NCBI GenBank assembly: GCA_020634455.1
Contig: JACKBQ010000001.1
Location: forward strand, 496,001-560,000
Length of the DNA stretch: 64,000 nt
From: Ardenticatenaceae bacterium
GTDB taxonomy: Bacteria > Chloroflexota > Anaerolineae > Promineifilales > Promineifilaceae
Direction of reading: 5' to 3'
Made by a program: the position numbers and the translations under genes. Of this stretch, positions 1-8,121 are shown one piece after another. The notes under the pieces are model-generated. The model made no database searches. It had not been told where the DNA came from and was given only the letters and a program-made list of their open reading frames with translations. Positions within the stretch are counted from its first letter, which is position 1. Each line of letters opens with the position of its first letter.

Positions 1-402
1 AGAGGTTTTGCTTTGGCCCGGCAAGGGTTGAGCCAGTACCCAGCCCCAATGGTTGCCCATAAATGATTGCGGCTTTTGCACACAGGGTCGCTGTTTTAAT
101 TCAAAATAGTGACATTGTTTGAGTAAACGGCCGTTTGCCGCAATGCCATCTTCCTCTTTGAATTGAAAAGGTGGATCCATTTGCAGCAAGCGGTCTAGCT
201 GCTTGCGTAACGTTTTTTTGGTTAACCCAGTTAAAGCGTGTAGTTCATCGGTCGTTGTTTCCACAAAGCAATGCGCTTGAGCGTTGGTTTCCCCTTTAGC
301 GGCCAGTAAAAAATATATCGCATCGGCAAACAGCATTTCAGCCAGCGTGCCCTCCAAATGGGCCATTGGAATCGTATACGTTGTGGTTCCTGGCTTATTC
401 AT
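1..402 (-). CDS. Winged-helix/HTH protein, 3' end cut by window edge
   Basis: An open frame on the minus strand starts at an ATG at 402 and runs 134 codons without a stop to the window edge, so the C-terminus is missing. Residues about 45-70 (DELHALTGLTKKTLRKQLDRLLQ region) read like a helix-turn-helix of the winged type found in replication or transcription proteins. The N-terminal part (LEGTLAEMLFADAIYFLLAAKGE) looks helical. One ACGGCCGT palindrome lies in frame and encodes Asn-Gly-Arg. Nothing is visible upstream of the window, so the function is not assigned. A DNA-binding role is inferred from the motif alone. Confidence 0.55.
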   Translation of the reverse strand, partial: MNKPGTTTYTIPMAHLEGTLAEMLFADAIYFLLAAKGETNAQAHCFVETTTDELHALTGLTKKTLRKQLDRLLQMDPPFQFKEEDGIAANGRLLKQCHYFELKQRPCVQKPQSFMGNHWGWVLAQPLPGQSKTS

Positions 403-635
403 GGTGCAAAAATGAGCTGCCGAATGGATCAGCTTAGCTTAAGTGAAGCATGATTGTGCAAAAAGGGAACAAAACTGTTTTCTGCCCCAAATCCTGAAAT
501 CTTTACCCTGTTCCCAATTCTATCCTAAATTCCCAAATTTTTTGTAAAAGTAGGTTTATGGCAAGGCGAATTGTGTGCTTTTTCCGCCTTGTTCATTCAA
601 TTGGTAACCGACTATCAGTATTGGAGCTATTGTCA
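403..635. promoter_or_regulatory. Intergenic divergent promoter region
   Basis: Short AT-rich spacer between two divergent genes, presumably carrying promoters for both. No clear paired -35/-10 boxes were identified. A GGAG ribosome-binding site (623-626) precedes the ATG at 636. Confidence 0.3.
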
Positions 636-3185
636 ATGAAAAAACTCATCACACTTCTCTTTGTTGCTTTAATGGTTGTTGTTAGCTGGCCAGCAGAAGG
701 AAAGCATGAAGTGACGGCTTTAGCTGCGCCAACCAGCGTTGAGGCTTACACGGATTATTTGGAACGGCCGTACCAAACCCTCCCCTCCGATTTCCCCAAG
801 ATTGATGTGCTTACCGAAGCAAACGGTACAGGCGAAGGCTATATTTTTGCCTCAAATTTCAACTGGATGGATATGCCCAATTCTGCCCCGTACATCATGA
901 TTTTGGATGATGCTGGCGAACCGATATTTGCCCGAAAAATTGCTGGTGGTGCTATTGACTTTAAGCCACAGGTGAACGGCCGTTTGTCCTATTTTGACCA
1001 GAATCTGGGGCATTATGTGATTTTAGACAGCACCTACACGCAAATAGACACTGTTGCTGCCGGAAACGGCTACCCCACCGACGTACACGAACTCATCCTC
1101 ACCGAGGAAGGACACGCCATTCTGATGATTTATGACGCACAGCCAGTGGATATGAGCCAAATTGTGCCAAACGGCAACCCCAACGCCATCGTGATTGGCT
1201 TAGTGCTTCAGGAATTGGATGAAAACGATACAGTCATTTTTGAGTGGCGCAGTTGGGATCATTTTGAAATTACAGATGCCACGATCGATCTCACCACAGC
1301 CAACGTGGATTATGCCCACGGAAACTCAATAGATGTGGATACAGATGGCAATTGGATAATTTCTAGCCGCCACATGGACGAGGTAACCAAAATCAGCCGG
1401 CAAACCGGCGAAATCATTTGGCGGCTTGGTGGTAAAAACAATCAATTTGCCTTCGCCAACGAGGCAGACAAATTTTATCATCAGCATGATGCCAGACGTT
1501 TGGCCAACGGCAACTTGCTGTTATTTGATAACGGAGGCTCCGGATTTCGATTAACATCACGAGCCGTTGAATATGCTTTGGATGAAGTAAACATGACGGC
1601 TGAAGTCGTCCGGGAATTCACCAACCTGCCACAGGTATTTTCATTCGCAATGGGCACAGCCCGGCGGCTGGCTAACGGGAATACTGTTGTAGGTTGGGGA
1701 AGTGGTTACCCCGCCCTGACAGAATTTGACCCTGATGGAGCCAAAGTATTTGAACTGGCCTTTGATGCCCCGTTAGTTTCATATCGTGCGCTTAGGGCAG
1801 CTTGGGAAGGGCAGCCCAACACAGCGCCAATTTTGTTAGGCAGTTCGGTGCGAGGCGTGGTTCAGCTCACGGTAAGCTGGAATGGCGCAACCAATGTTTC
1901 TGAGTACGCCGTTTATGGGGGCGCTTCTGATAATCCCACCACGCTTCTAAAAACTGTGCCTAAAGAAGGTTTTGAGACGACAATTCTGTTAGAGAACCTG
2001 GATGAAATGCACTATTTTCGGGTCATGCCACTAAACCAGGTGGGCGATCCAACCACTTTTTCTAAGGTAGTTAGTGTGGATGCCTATCAAGTTTTTATCC
2101 CCGCTGTCGAACAATCAGTTGCGCAGATCGCAGCTATGGCAACCAGCGATCCAGCGGTTTATTCCTGGGTTAATAATGGAACCCAGCATGTTGTCTATCG
2201 GGCGCAGACCGGAGACATTAATGAACTTTGGTATAGTGAAAGCACAGGCTGGAGACAAAAAAATATTGGTCAATTAACGAATGCGCCTTTGGCCGCAGGC
2301 AAGCCCTCTGCTTATGCTTGGGAAGATAATGAATCGCAACACGTTGTTTATAGAGACGTGCAGGGGGAAATTCAGGAGTTGTGGTATCGGGCAAATGTTG
2401 GTTGGCAACACAAAAATTTAAGTGCAGCAACGGCCGCTCCGCTTGCGGCCTCTGATCCAATTGCCTATGTGTGGGCCGAGGATGGTTCCCAACACGTCAT
2501 CTACCGGGGGCAGAACGGCCACATTTATGAGCTCTGGAAAAGATATGCTTCCTGGCATGTAAAAGACCTGAGTGCTGAGACGGGTGGCGCGTTGGCTACG
2601 GGCACGCCTCAGGCTTATGTGTGGGCAGATGATTCATCGCAGCATGTTATTTATCGTGGGGATGATGGACAGGTGCATGAACTGTGGTTTAAGCCGCCAA
2701 CTGGCTGGGTGCACAAAGCAATTGGTGCCGAAACTCAGGCTGTGGCTGCATTGGGCGATCCTGTTGGACTGGTCAGTGAAGTTGCAAATGAGCAGCACAT
2801 TTTTTATCGGGGCATAGACGGCCGTATGCATGAACTTTGGTGGGAATTTGGCACCTGGCAGTACCGATTCTTGGGTGCGCAGCATATTGTCGTTGGCTCG
2901 CTTTCTGTGGTTGCTGAACAAGATGGAATGGCTTATTCAATCTTTTACCGTAAAACGGACGGGAATGTTTACCGACTGTGGTTTGATGGCTTAGGGAATT
3001 CGGGCACCGCACTGGTTTCTGGTGCCAGTGACAGTGCCGCAGTCAACAGTAATCCGATTGCCTTCCTGGCAAAAGGGGCACAGCCAGCGGTTGTTTACCG
3101 AGGGGGTAATGGGCAACTTTTTTGTCGCGTTTTAATGCCTGACCAGACCTGGTTGCAGACTGAAATTAGCCAGTTGAAGCCATAA
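636..3185 (+). CDS. Secreted arylsulfotransferase-like protein with C-terminal seven-repeat lectin-like propeller
   Basis: The start at 636 is preferred over an ATG 78 bases upstream because a GGAG lies 9 bases before it and it opens directly into a signal peptide (MKKLITLLFVALMVVVSWPAEG). That gives 849 residues. The first half has the arylsulfotransferase (ASST) pattern: YAHGNSIDVDTDGNWIISSR, then EIIWRLGG, then HQHDARRLANGNLLLFDNG, including the His of the HQHD segment. Such enzymes move sulfate between phenols, often outside the cytoplasm. A fibronectin-III-like linker follows. The last 350 residues hold seven repeats of about 50 residues with the core HVVYRxxxGxIxELWY...GW, reminiscent of fucose-lectin/PLL beta-propellers. 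The fusion suggests a secreted or surface enzyme that binds glycans. Neither the sulfate donor nor the ligand can be read from the sequence. Confidence 0.75.
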   Translation: MKKLITLLFVALMVVVSWPAEGKHEVTALAAPTSVEAYTDYLERPYQTLPSDFPKIDVLTEANGTGEGYIFASNFNWMDMPNSAPYIMILDDAGEPIFARKIAGGAIDFKPQVNGRLSYFDQNLGHYVILDSTYTQIDTVAAGNGYPTDVHELILTEEGHAILMIYDAQPVDMSQIVPNGNPNAIVIGLVLQELDENDTVIFEWRSWDHFEITDATIDLTTANVDYAHGNSIDVDTDGNWIISSRHMDEVTKISRQTGEIIWRLGGKNNQFAFANEADKFYHQHDARRLANGNLLLFDNGGSGFRLTSRAVEYALDEVNMTAEVVREFTNLPQVFSFAMGTARRLANGNTVVGWGSGYPALTEFDPDGAKVFELAFDAPLVSYRALRAAWEGQPNTAPILLGSSVRGVVQLTVSWNGATNVSEYAVYGGASDNPTTLLKTVPKEGFETTILLENLDEMHYFRVMPLNQVGDPTTFSKVVSVDAYQVFIPAVEQSVAQIAAMATSDPAVYSWVNNGTQHVVYRAQTGDINELWYSESTGWRQKNIGQLTNAPLAAGKPSAYAWEDNESQHVVYRDVQGEIQELWYRANVGWQHKNLSAATAAPLAASDPIAYVWAEDGSQHVIYRGQNGHIYELWKRYASWHVKDLSAETGGALATGTPQAYVWADDSSQHVIYRGDDGQVHELWFKPPTGWVHKAIGAETQAVAALGDPVGLVSEVANEQHIFYRGIDGRMHELWWEFGTWQYRFLGAQHIVVGSLSVVAEQDGMAYSIFYRKTDGNVYRLWFDGLGNSGTALVSGASDSAAVNSNPIAFLAKGAQPAVVYRGGNGQLFCRVLMPDQTWLQTEISQLKP
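2125..3182 (+). repeat. Seven tandem ~50-residue propeller repeats within the gene
   Basis: Seven protein-level repeats carry the signature QHVxYRxxxGxIxELW followed by a GWxxKxL strand. The last two are degenerate (SIFYRKTDGNVYRLW, AVVYRGGNGQLFCRV). A count of seven fits a closed seven-bladed propeller. Confidence 0.65.
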
Positions 3186-3218
3186 AACAGCTTCTGTGAT
3201 TCAGCCGGATGGGAGGAG

Positions 3219-3256
3219 GCGGGCAGGGTACGGCCGTACCTTGCCCGCTCTTTTTT
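3219..3256. terminator. Rho-independent terminator built around an ACGGCCGT palindrome
   Basis: Near-perfect 15-bp inverted repeat (3219-3233 with 3234-3248, one G-U pair) whose centre is the iterated octamer ACGGCCGT, followed by six T. It sits between two convergent genes. The T-run favours termination of the plus-strand gene. Confidence 0.75.
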
Positions 3257-3893
3257 AATACTGGATTTTGTCAATTTGGGCTTGTTTGTGGGCCAACCAG
3301 GCGAAAGCAATTCCAGTTTTGTTCGGATCGTCGTAGTAGATTTTGATTTGGGCCGAATCGCGCAAGAAGTTAATGTCGCGAATTTCACACCGCTTAACCG
3401 GTAGGCCGGTCCGTTCGCGCAGGTCGGCCAGCAGCAGATCGTAGTTTTCTGGCCGGATGAGTTCGATACGCTCGTAGGTGACGGTTTGCGACAACTCGAA
3501 GTTAAAGCCCCATTCCCGCTCCAAAATGAATAATGTGGTGATAACGGCCGTGTTCGCCAAAACCAATGACAACCATTCAGAATTGCCAATCAAAATCGAA
3601 TTGAGCACCGGTAGGGCAATGATGACGAACAGGTAGGTCATCTCCCGGCTGGGCATTGTTTCCGTACGGTAGCGCAGCAGCGAAAAGAGGCCAAACAGGC
3701 CAAAGCCCACGCCCACGCTAATTTCAACGCTGGTGAGAACGCTCATGACGAAGAAGACGGCCGTATTAAACGCCAAAAATGTGAACACATAATTCTTGTT
3801 TTGCTTCGCCGGAAAATAGATGAATCGGACGATGACCACGCCAACGAGCAGATTGAAAATAAAGCCTATGAGTAAGTTAGTTGTACTGACCAT
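3255..3893 (-). CDS. DUF4956 family membrane protein
   Basis: 212 residues with about four hydrophobic segments in the first 130 residues (FIFNLLVGVVIVRFIYFPA; AVFFVMSVLTSVEISVGVGFGLFGLFSLL; YLFVIIALPVLNSILIG; SLVLANTAVITTLFIL) and a soluble C-terminal domain (YERIELIRPENYDLLLADLRERTGL). The LLRYRTETMP segment is typical of DUF4956. The gene overlaps the end of the upstream VTC-domain gene by 17 bases, so the two are probably translated together. In other bacteria DUF4956 and VTC-domain genes are frequent neighbours, which suggests a joint membrane-linked function. The biochemical role is unknown. Confidence 0.7.
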   Translation of the reverse strand: MVSTTNLLIGFIFNLLVGVVIVRFIYFPAKQNKNYVFTFLAFNTAVFFVMSVLTSVEISVGVGFGLFGLFSLLRYRTETMPSREMTYLFVIIALPVLNSILIGNSEWLSLVLANTAVITTLFILEREWGFNFELSQTVTYERIELIRPENYDLLLADLRERTGLPVKRCEIRDINFLRDSAQIKIYYDDPNKTGIAFAWLAHKQAQIDKIQY

Positions 3894-4719
3894 GCGATTG
3901 TTCTCCGGTTAATTTTTGCACCAGCAGATGCAGCGGTTTGAAATTATTTTGCTTGATTGGGGGATACAGATAGCTAATCCCCAGACAATATTTGCTAAAC
4001 GATGTGGGTCGCACACGCTGGGCGTGCATTTGCTTCACAAAGTCGGAATTTTGCGTGTAGCCTTCCCGCTTGACCTCGGCAATGGCCAGGCTGGGCAGCG
4101 ATAGCTGCTGCTGGCCCCGGTGGAAAGTCAGGTCGAAGTCCAGCGTGAGCCGCTCTGGGCGGTGGCGGCTTACCAGGGTGATGCGGGTAAAGCTATTGCC
4201 CAGCACCGGCAGCAGGGCGCCGGGTTCGTAAGGGTAATGTTTTTGCAGGAAAACGGCCGTTTCTCCATTCATCTTCGTCATAAAATCATCTGTTTGCAGA
4301 CGGCTCTTCACGGTGCGCTTTTTGTTGGTTTTGTGCTTCACCTCAAAAAATGCCAGTTCAGACTCCAGATAAACCCGCGAGCGCACTTTGTACCGGTTCA
4401 GCGCCCCTGCGTGATGCCGTTGGTACAGGTCAAAATCGGCCGTGTCGAAGTAGAGTGTCTGGTAATGGTTCAGCCGCGTACCGGTTACAGCCAAAACACG
4501 ATACTCATTTTGTAGTTGGCTCAGCGCGGCCAGCAGCGTGTGGGTGTGCATGAGGTATTTGGTGTCGGTACGATTTTGCAGCGCCACGTCGGCCATTTCG
4601 CCCAGGCTGATGGGGGCGTACTGTTGCAAGATGCTGTGGGCGGTGGAAACGGCCGTGTTCCCCCAAGCGTTGCCCGGCTGCGGCATCTTCGGTTGTGGGT
4701 GGGCAATCATGGTAAACAT
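3877..4719 (-). CDS. VTC-domain protein, polyphosphate polymerase family
   Basis: 280 residues matching the VTC domain, the catalytic tunnel domain of yeast polyphosphate polymerase. Visible marks are NRTDTKYLM near residue 48, YFDTADFDLYQRHHAG, the basic strand RYKVRSRVY, EVKHKTNKKRTVKSR, TLDFDLTFHRG and AIAEVKREG near the end. These Lys/Arg/Glu residues line the phosphate tunnel in the family. The start at 4719 follows GGAG by 7 bases. An in-frame ATG at 4710 overlaps the previous stop codon as ATGA and is an alternative. The protein has no membrane segment, so it probably works with the downstream DUF4956 protein. Synthesis of a polyphosphate-like polymer is inferred from the family only. 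Confidence 0.7.
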   Translation of the reverse strand: MFTMIAHPQPKMPQPGNAWGNTAVSTAHSILQQYAPISLGEMADVALQNRTDTKYLMHTHTLLAALSQLQNEYRVLAVTGTRLNHYQTLYFDTADFDLYQRHHAGALNRYKVRSRVYLESELAFFEVKHKTNKKRTVKSRLQTDDFMTKMNGETAVFLQKHYPYEPGALLPVLGNSFTRITLVSRHRPERLTLDFDLTFHRGQQQLSLPSLAIAEVKREGYTQNSDFVKQMHAQRVRPTSFSKYCLGISYLYPPIKQNNFKPLHLLVQKLTGEQSHGQYN

Positions 4720-5093
4720 CGGTCGTCTCCAATTTTTATTGGTGTTGCACGGCCCCGCTGGTTTGCCCGTTGGTTTGCCAGCCGCTGGAACCCGGTAACT
4801 GCAATGACCACAATGCCTAGCTGTACCACCGTCTTTAAGATGCCCAGCAGGCTAAAACTGTTGAAACCACCTGCTTCTTCAAAGTCTCGCGTCGGCGGTT
4901 GGAATGTGTCGCCATCGGCTGTGGTAGACATTTCAGGTAGAGACGGCCGTTCCCCGTCCATCTCGCCCCCCAAACTAATCAAACCCTGATCATCCAGCAG
5001 GTAAACCCCACCGCTGATAAACCCAATCAGCAAAAGCAATCCCACAAAAACCAGCCAAAAACTTCCCTTGCGTTGTTTCTTGTTCGTATTCAT
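4707..5093 (-). CDS. Small two-pass membrane protein of unknown function
   Basis: 128 residues with one N-terminal membrane segment (about 11-32, FWLVFVGLLLLIGFISGGVYLL) and a second near the end (LGILKTVVQLGIVVIAVTGF). Between them is a Gly/Pro/Asp-rich loop of about 50 residues, probably outside the membrane. Its stop overlaps the start of the VTC-domain gene, so it appears to belong to the same unit. The family was not recognised. Confidence 0.6.
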   Translation of the reverse strand: MNTNKKQRKGSFWLVFVGLLLLIGFISGGVYLLDDQGLISLGGEMDGERPSLPEMSTTADGDTFQPPTRDFEEAGGFNSFSLLGILKTVVQLGIVVIAVTGFQRLANQRANQRGRATPIKIGDDRCLP

Positions 5094-5118
5094 GATTCAC
5101 CTCAAATGTTTATGTGTC

Positions 5119-5138
5119 ATTCCCGCGCAGGCGGGAAT
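5119..5138. repeat. ATTCCCGC-type palindromic repeat
   Basis: Perfect 8-bp arms ATTCCCGC/GCGGGAAT with a 4-base loop. A second copy with the loop changed lies at 16776-16795. It sits between two minus-strand genes. Confidence 0.7.
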
Positions 5139-5162
5139 CCAGATAATGTCACAGTAACTTGA

Positions 5163-5675
5163 TTAAACGGCCGCTTCCGAAGGTTGTACTGCCGTCTGCC
5201 GTCGTTTTGGCAGCCAGCCAAACAAATACTTTTTGCTGTTTGTCACAATCCACCGCCAGTGCAGGGCAATATGCAGCCCCACCAGCCAAACCACCGCCTC
5301 AGAAGCAATTGTGTGCAGCGATTTCCAGATGCCGCCGTGCACGCCTTGCAAACCCAGCAGTGGCAACACCTCTTCAGAAATCATGATGCCGCTAAAAATT
5401 ATGAGCGTAAACGCCACCAGCAGCGCCAGGTTTAGCACGTAGTTCACCCGCGCTTGACCGGCCAGCTTGCTAAACAGACGGCGAGTCGTTTCATACACCC
5501 AGCGCCAATGCAGCAAAATATGCGTTAGAAAACCGACGCCCACCCCCAGACTGAGCCACTCGTGGATGGCCATACCCGTCAGGTGGGGCTGTGATGCCAG
5601 CAAAAACCCGCCAGCGATGAGTAAATCAACCCATAAATTTTGTTTTGTGACGCTAAACTTCTTTTTCGTTTTCAT
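5163..5675 (-). CDS. DUF4405 four-helix membrane protein (cytochrome b-like)
   Basis: 170 residues with four hydrophobic segments (LWVDLLIAGGFLLASQPHLTG; HEWLSLGVGVGFLTHILLHW; NYVLNLALLVAFTLIIFSGIMI; EAVVWLVGLHIALHWRWIV). His residues recur at membrane faces (LTGMAIHEW, THILLHWRW, LHTIASEA, GLHIALHWRW), the arrangement expected for heme-binding cytochrome b561/DUF4405 proteins. Electron transfer across the membrane is the likely role, inferred from family and histidines. A GAGAGG ribosome-binding site precedes the ATG at 5675. It lies 70 bases upstream of the small membrane gene on the same strand and is separated from the beta-helix gene by a terminator. Confidence 0.65.
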   Translation of the reverse strand: MKTKKKFSVTKQNLWVDLLIAGGFLLASQPHLTGMAIHEWLSLGVGVGFLTHILLHWRWVYETTRRLFSKLAGQARVNYVLNLALLVAFTLIIFSGIMISEEVLPLLGLQGVHGGIWKSLHTIASEAVVWLVGLHIALHWRWIVTNSKKYLFGWLPKRRQTAVQPSEAAV

Positions 5676-5964
5676 GAGAACCTCTCTCTTTTATTTAATT
5701 CCTCTCCTGTTGCGAGAAGATTAAAAATCGTGTTTGTTTGTGAATTGCTCTTACTTTAACGCACCGATGTTGAGCAAAAGTTAAGGACTGTTTGACAATT
5801 GATTGAGAGCTTTTGGGTAGAGAAACTGCCTCTGAGTAAAGGGAAAATAGGTCACACAGAGCGGCAAAAAAGGGTCACCAAGGTTTACGGGGCGGTAATT
5901 GAGGGCCATGAATATTCGCGGGCTGAAAGTCAATCTGCGTTCCGATCCTCAATCTTTTCGGATG
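5676..5964. other. Intergenic region, promoter for the DUF4405 unit
   Basis: About 290 bases without a convincing gene. An 88-codon open frame on the plus strand runs through repeat-like sequence and into the terminator and next gene, and looks accidental. The stretch probably carries the promoter of the minus-strand unit starting at 5675. No strong boxes were seen. Confidence 0.35.
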
Positions 5965-6001
5965 AAAAAAGAGCCAAACACCGGGTGGCGTTTGGCTCTT
6001 T
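5965..6001 (-). terminator. Rho-independent terminator of the beta-helix gene
   Basis: Perfect 12-bp arms (AAAGAGCCAAAC at 5968-5979 and its complement at 5990-6001), followed on the minus strand by six T. It lies 24 bases past the stop codon of the beta-helix lipoprotein. Confidence 0.85.
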
Positions 6002-6024
6002 CAAGGAGGGTGTGAATTTAAACG

Positions 6025-7899
6025 TTAAGGACGGCCAGCGTTGCCAATCATCGTCACGGTGCTAGAGATAGTGAAACTGGTGTACTCCGTGCCGCCGCTG
6101 TAGGTGCCACTGCTGTACAGGCTGTCAGTAAGCGTGCCGGAATCTGAGCCGCCGTAATAAACCGTGTAGGTTTCTCCGCTTACCAAATTTGGCGAAGAGA
6201 GGGCAATGGATTGGTACGCTTTACTGGGTGCCATGGTAAGCACCGTGTTGCCGCCGCTGTCTTCGATGTGAATGAGCGTGCCCGCTTGCAGCGTGCCGTT
6301 CAAATTCAGCAGCAAGGCGTTTTGGCTGGATGAGATATCTGGTGTTTGAGCCATGCCTGCGCTGCCTGCGGCCACAAAGAAGCCGCCTGTCATGGTGAAC
6401 GTGCCGTCATAATCGAGCGCACCGTTCATTTGCTCGGTGGGGCCATTCACAATGACTGTGCCTGCGGTCATCTCAATTGCGCCATTGACATCCACGCCAT
6501 CGCCGCTGGCTTCCACCACGATGTTGCCGCCGTTGATGTACAGGTAATAATCACCTGTGTATTCCACAAAAGTGTCTTGTCCGCCGCGTGGCGGTCTGCC
6601 ACCAGGTCCGCCAGGGCCAAAGCCGGAGCCATCACCGCCTGCAACGTTAATGCCATCGTCGCTGGAGGCCACGCTGATGTTGCCGCCGTTGATGGTGATG
6701 ACGGCGCTCTCAATGCCTTCGTAGGATTGGCTGATTTCAATTGTGCCGTTGTTGATTTCCAGATTGGCATCAGCGTGCATCCCGTCGTCACCTGTGGCAA
6801 TGGCAAAGGCGCCGTTGTTGATTACGATGTTGTTGTTGGAATGAACGGCGTCATCGGCCGAATTGATGATGAAGGTACCATCGTTGATATAGACGCCTGC
6901 CGCGCCCTTGATGCCCTTGGCGGTATCATCTGCGGCCAGGCTGGCGTTGCTGCCGCCACCCGTGGTGATGTTGAAGTTGCCGCCCGTTATCAGCACGTCG
7001 GTTTCGGCCTGGATGGCGTCGCCACCGCTGGTGATGGTGAGGTTGCCGCCTTCGATATTGATGTAGCCCAGGGTGGTGTCTTCGTCTTCATCGGATTTCA
7101 GGCCATCGCCGCCAGCGGTGACGGTGAGCGTGCCATCTTTGAGGATGAGGTACTCTTTGCCGCGAATGCCGTCATCGGCGGCGGTGACGGTGATGTTGCC
7201 ACTGGCAATAATGAGCCCGTCTTTGCTGGCGATGCCATCATTGTAGTGGCCGGTGACGGTGAGGCTGCCTGCGCCGTAAATGGTGAGGTTGTCTTTGCTA
7301 AACAGGGCCGCGTTCGGTTCGTCTTCTTCGGGGCTGGCAAAAACATAGTTGGCTCCGTCGGCAATTACATTTTGGCTGCCCTCGGCCAGGATGATGATGG
7401 TGTCTGGGGCGTTGGCAATGTAGATGGGGGCAGTGCTGCTGTTGCTAATTTCGATGCCGTTGAGGATGAGCTGCACGGCCGTTTCTCCATCACTATCCAC
7501 CACAATTTGACCCTCACTCAGGCTGCCGCTAAGTTCGTAGGTGCCGCCGCTGGTGATGGTTGCGATTCGGCCGTTTACCGTCACGCCACTCCCCTCTACC
7601 GAAATTGAATCGCCTGCCAGCACAATCATCGTCGTTTGGCTCTCGTCCCAAAGGTAGTTTGTTTCGTCTTCGTGGGTAGCGGTGTGGCTGGCGGCAACTT
7701 CTTCCAGGGTAGCGGTGGTGGTAGAAACGGCCGTGTCGCCGCTTGTAGTTGTTGTGGTCGCGCTGCCTGAATCGCTGGTGGTGTTCACCACCGAATTGGT
7801 CTGTATGGTGCTGGTTGTTTCTGTTGGTGAACTGCAAGCGACCAGCATCAATAAAATGACGGCAATCGCCCAGATGAAAAATTTCTTTTGCTTGTACAT
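6025..7899 (-). CDS. Secreted beta-helix lipoprotein, Cthe_2159-like carbohydrate-binding family
   Basis: 624 residues beginning with a lipoprotein signal (MYKQKKFFIWAIAVILLMLVACSS, lipobox Cys at 22). A Ser/Thr-rich linker follows to about residue 75. From about 85 to 560 runs a right-handed beta-helix rich in Asn, Asp and Gly, with recurring segments such as ITVTAADDGIRGKEYLILKDGTLTVTAGGDGLKSDED, as in the Cthe_2159 family, which binds polygalacturonate in Clostridium. A GPGGPGGRPPRGGQ loop interrupts it near residue 430. In other bacteria this family is a neighbour of VTC-domain, DUF4956 and CotH-kinase genes. Here the VTC and DUF4956 genes lie just downstream on the same strand. It is probably a surface adhesin or calcium-dependent polysaccharide binder. 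Confidence 0.75.
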   Translation of the reverse strand: MYKQKKFFIWAIAVILLMLVACSSPTETTSTIQTNSVVNTTSDSGSATTTTTSGDTAVSTTTATLEEVAASHTATHEDETNYLWDESQTTMIVLAGDSISVEGSGVTVNGRIATITSGGTYELSGSLSEGQIVVDSDGETAVQLILNGIEISNSSTAPIYIANAPDTIIILAEGSQNVIADGANYVFASPEEDEPNAALFSKDNLTIYGAGSLTVTGHYNDGIASKDGLIIASGNITVTAADDGIRGKEYLILKDGTLTVTAGGDGLKSDEDEDTTLGYINIEGGNLTITSGGDAIQAETDVLITGGNFNITTGGGSNASLAADDTAKGIKGAAGVYINDGTFIINSADDAVHSNNNIVINNGAFAIATGDDGMHADANLEINNGTIEISQSYEGIESAVITINGGNISVASSDDGINVAGGDGSGFGPGGPGGRPPRGGQDTFVEYTGDYYLYINGGNIVVEASGDGVDVNGAIEMTAGTVIVNGPTEQMNGALDYDGTFTMTGGFFVAAGSAGMAQTPDISSSQNALLLNLNGTLQAGTLIHIEDSGGNTVLTMAPSKAYQSIALSSPNLVSGETYTVYYGGSDSGTLTDSLYSSGTYSGGTEYTSFTISSTVTMIGNAGRP

Positions 7900-8121
7900 G
7901 GTATCTCCTTGGCAAAACTCTGGCTGCGCATTTAGATGCGCCAGACTTGCGTTGTTTAAGTATGAATTGGAGATTACCGGACGGCTGTTGAGTTGTTGTT
8001 AAGAACTGTTTGGTAGGTTATTGAGTTGCGGCAATGAAAAATTTGGCCTGGTGAGAAGCAAAAAATTTCGCAAATAGGACAGACAAAACGCTGCGCCATC
8101 TGCGAAATTTGTGGCTGAATT

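Noticed and set aside
5799..6065. 88-residue plus-strand frame
   Set aside because: It crosses a terminator hairpin and the end of the beta-helix gene. Composition is not protein-like.
6346..7608. 420-codon open frame on the plus strand opposite the beta-helix gene
   Set aside because: It is a mirror of the repetitive Asp/Gly/Thr-rich beta-helix coding sequence, has no ribosome-binding site and reads as low-complexity Ala/Gly/Asp.
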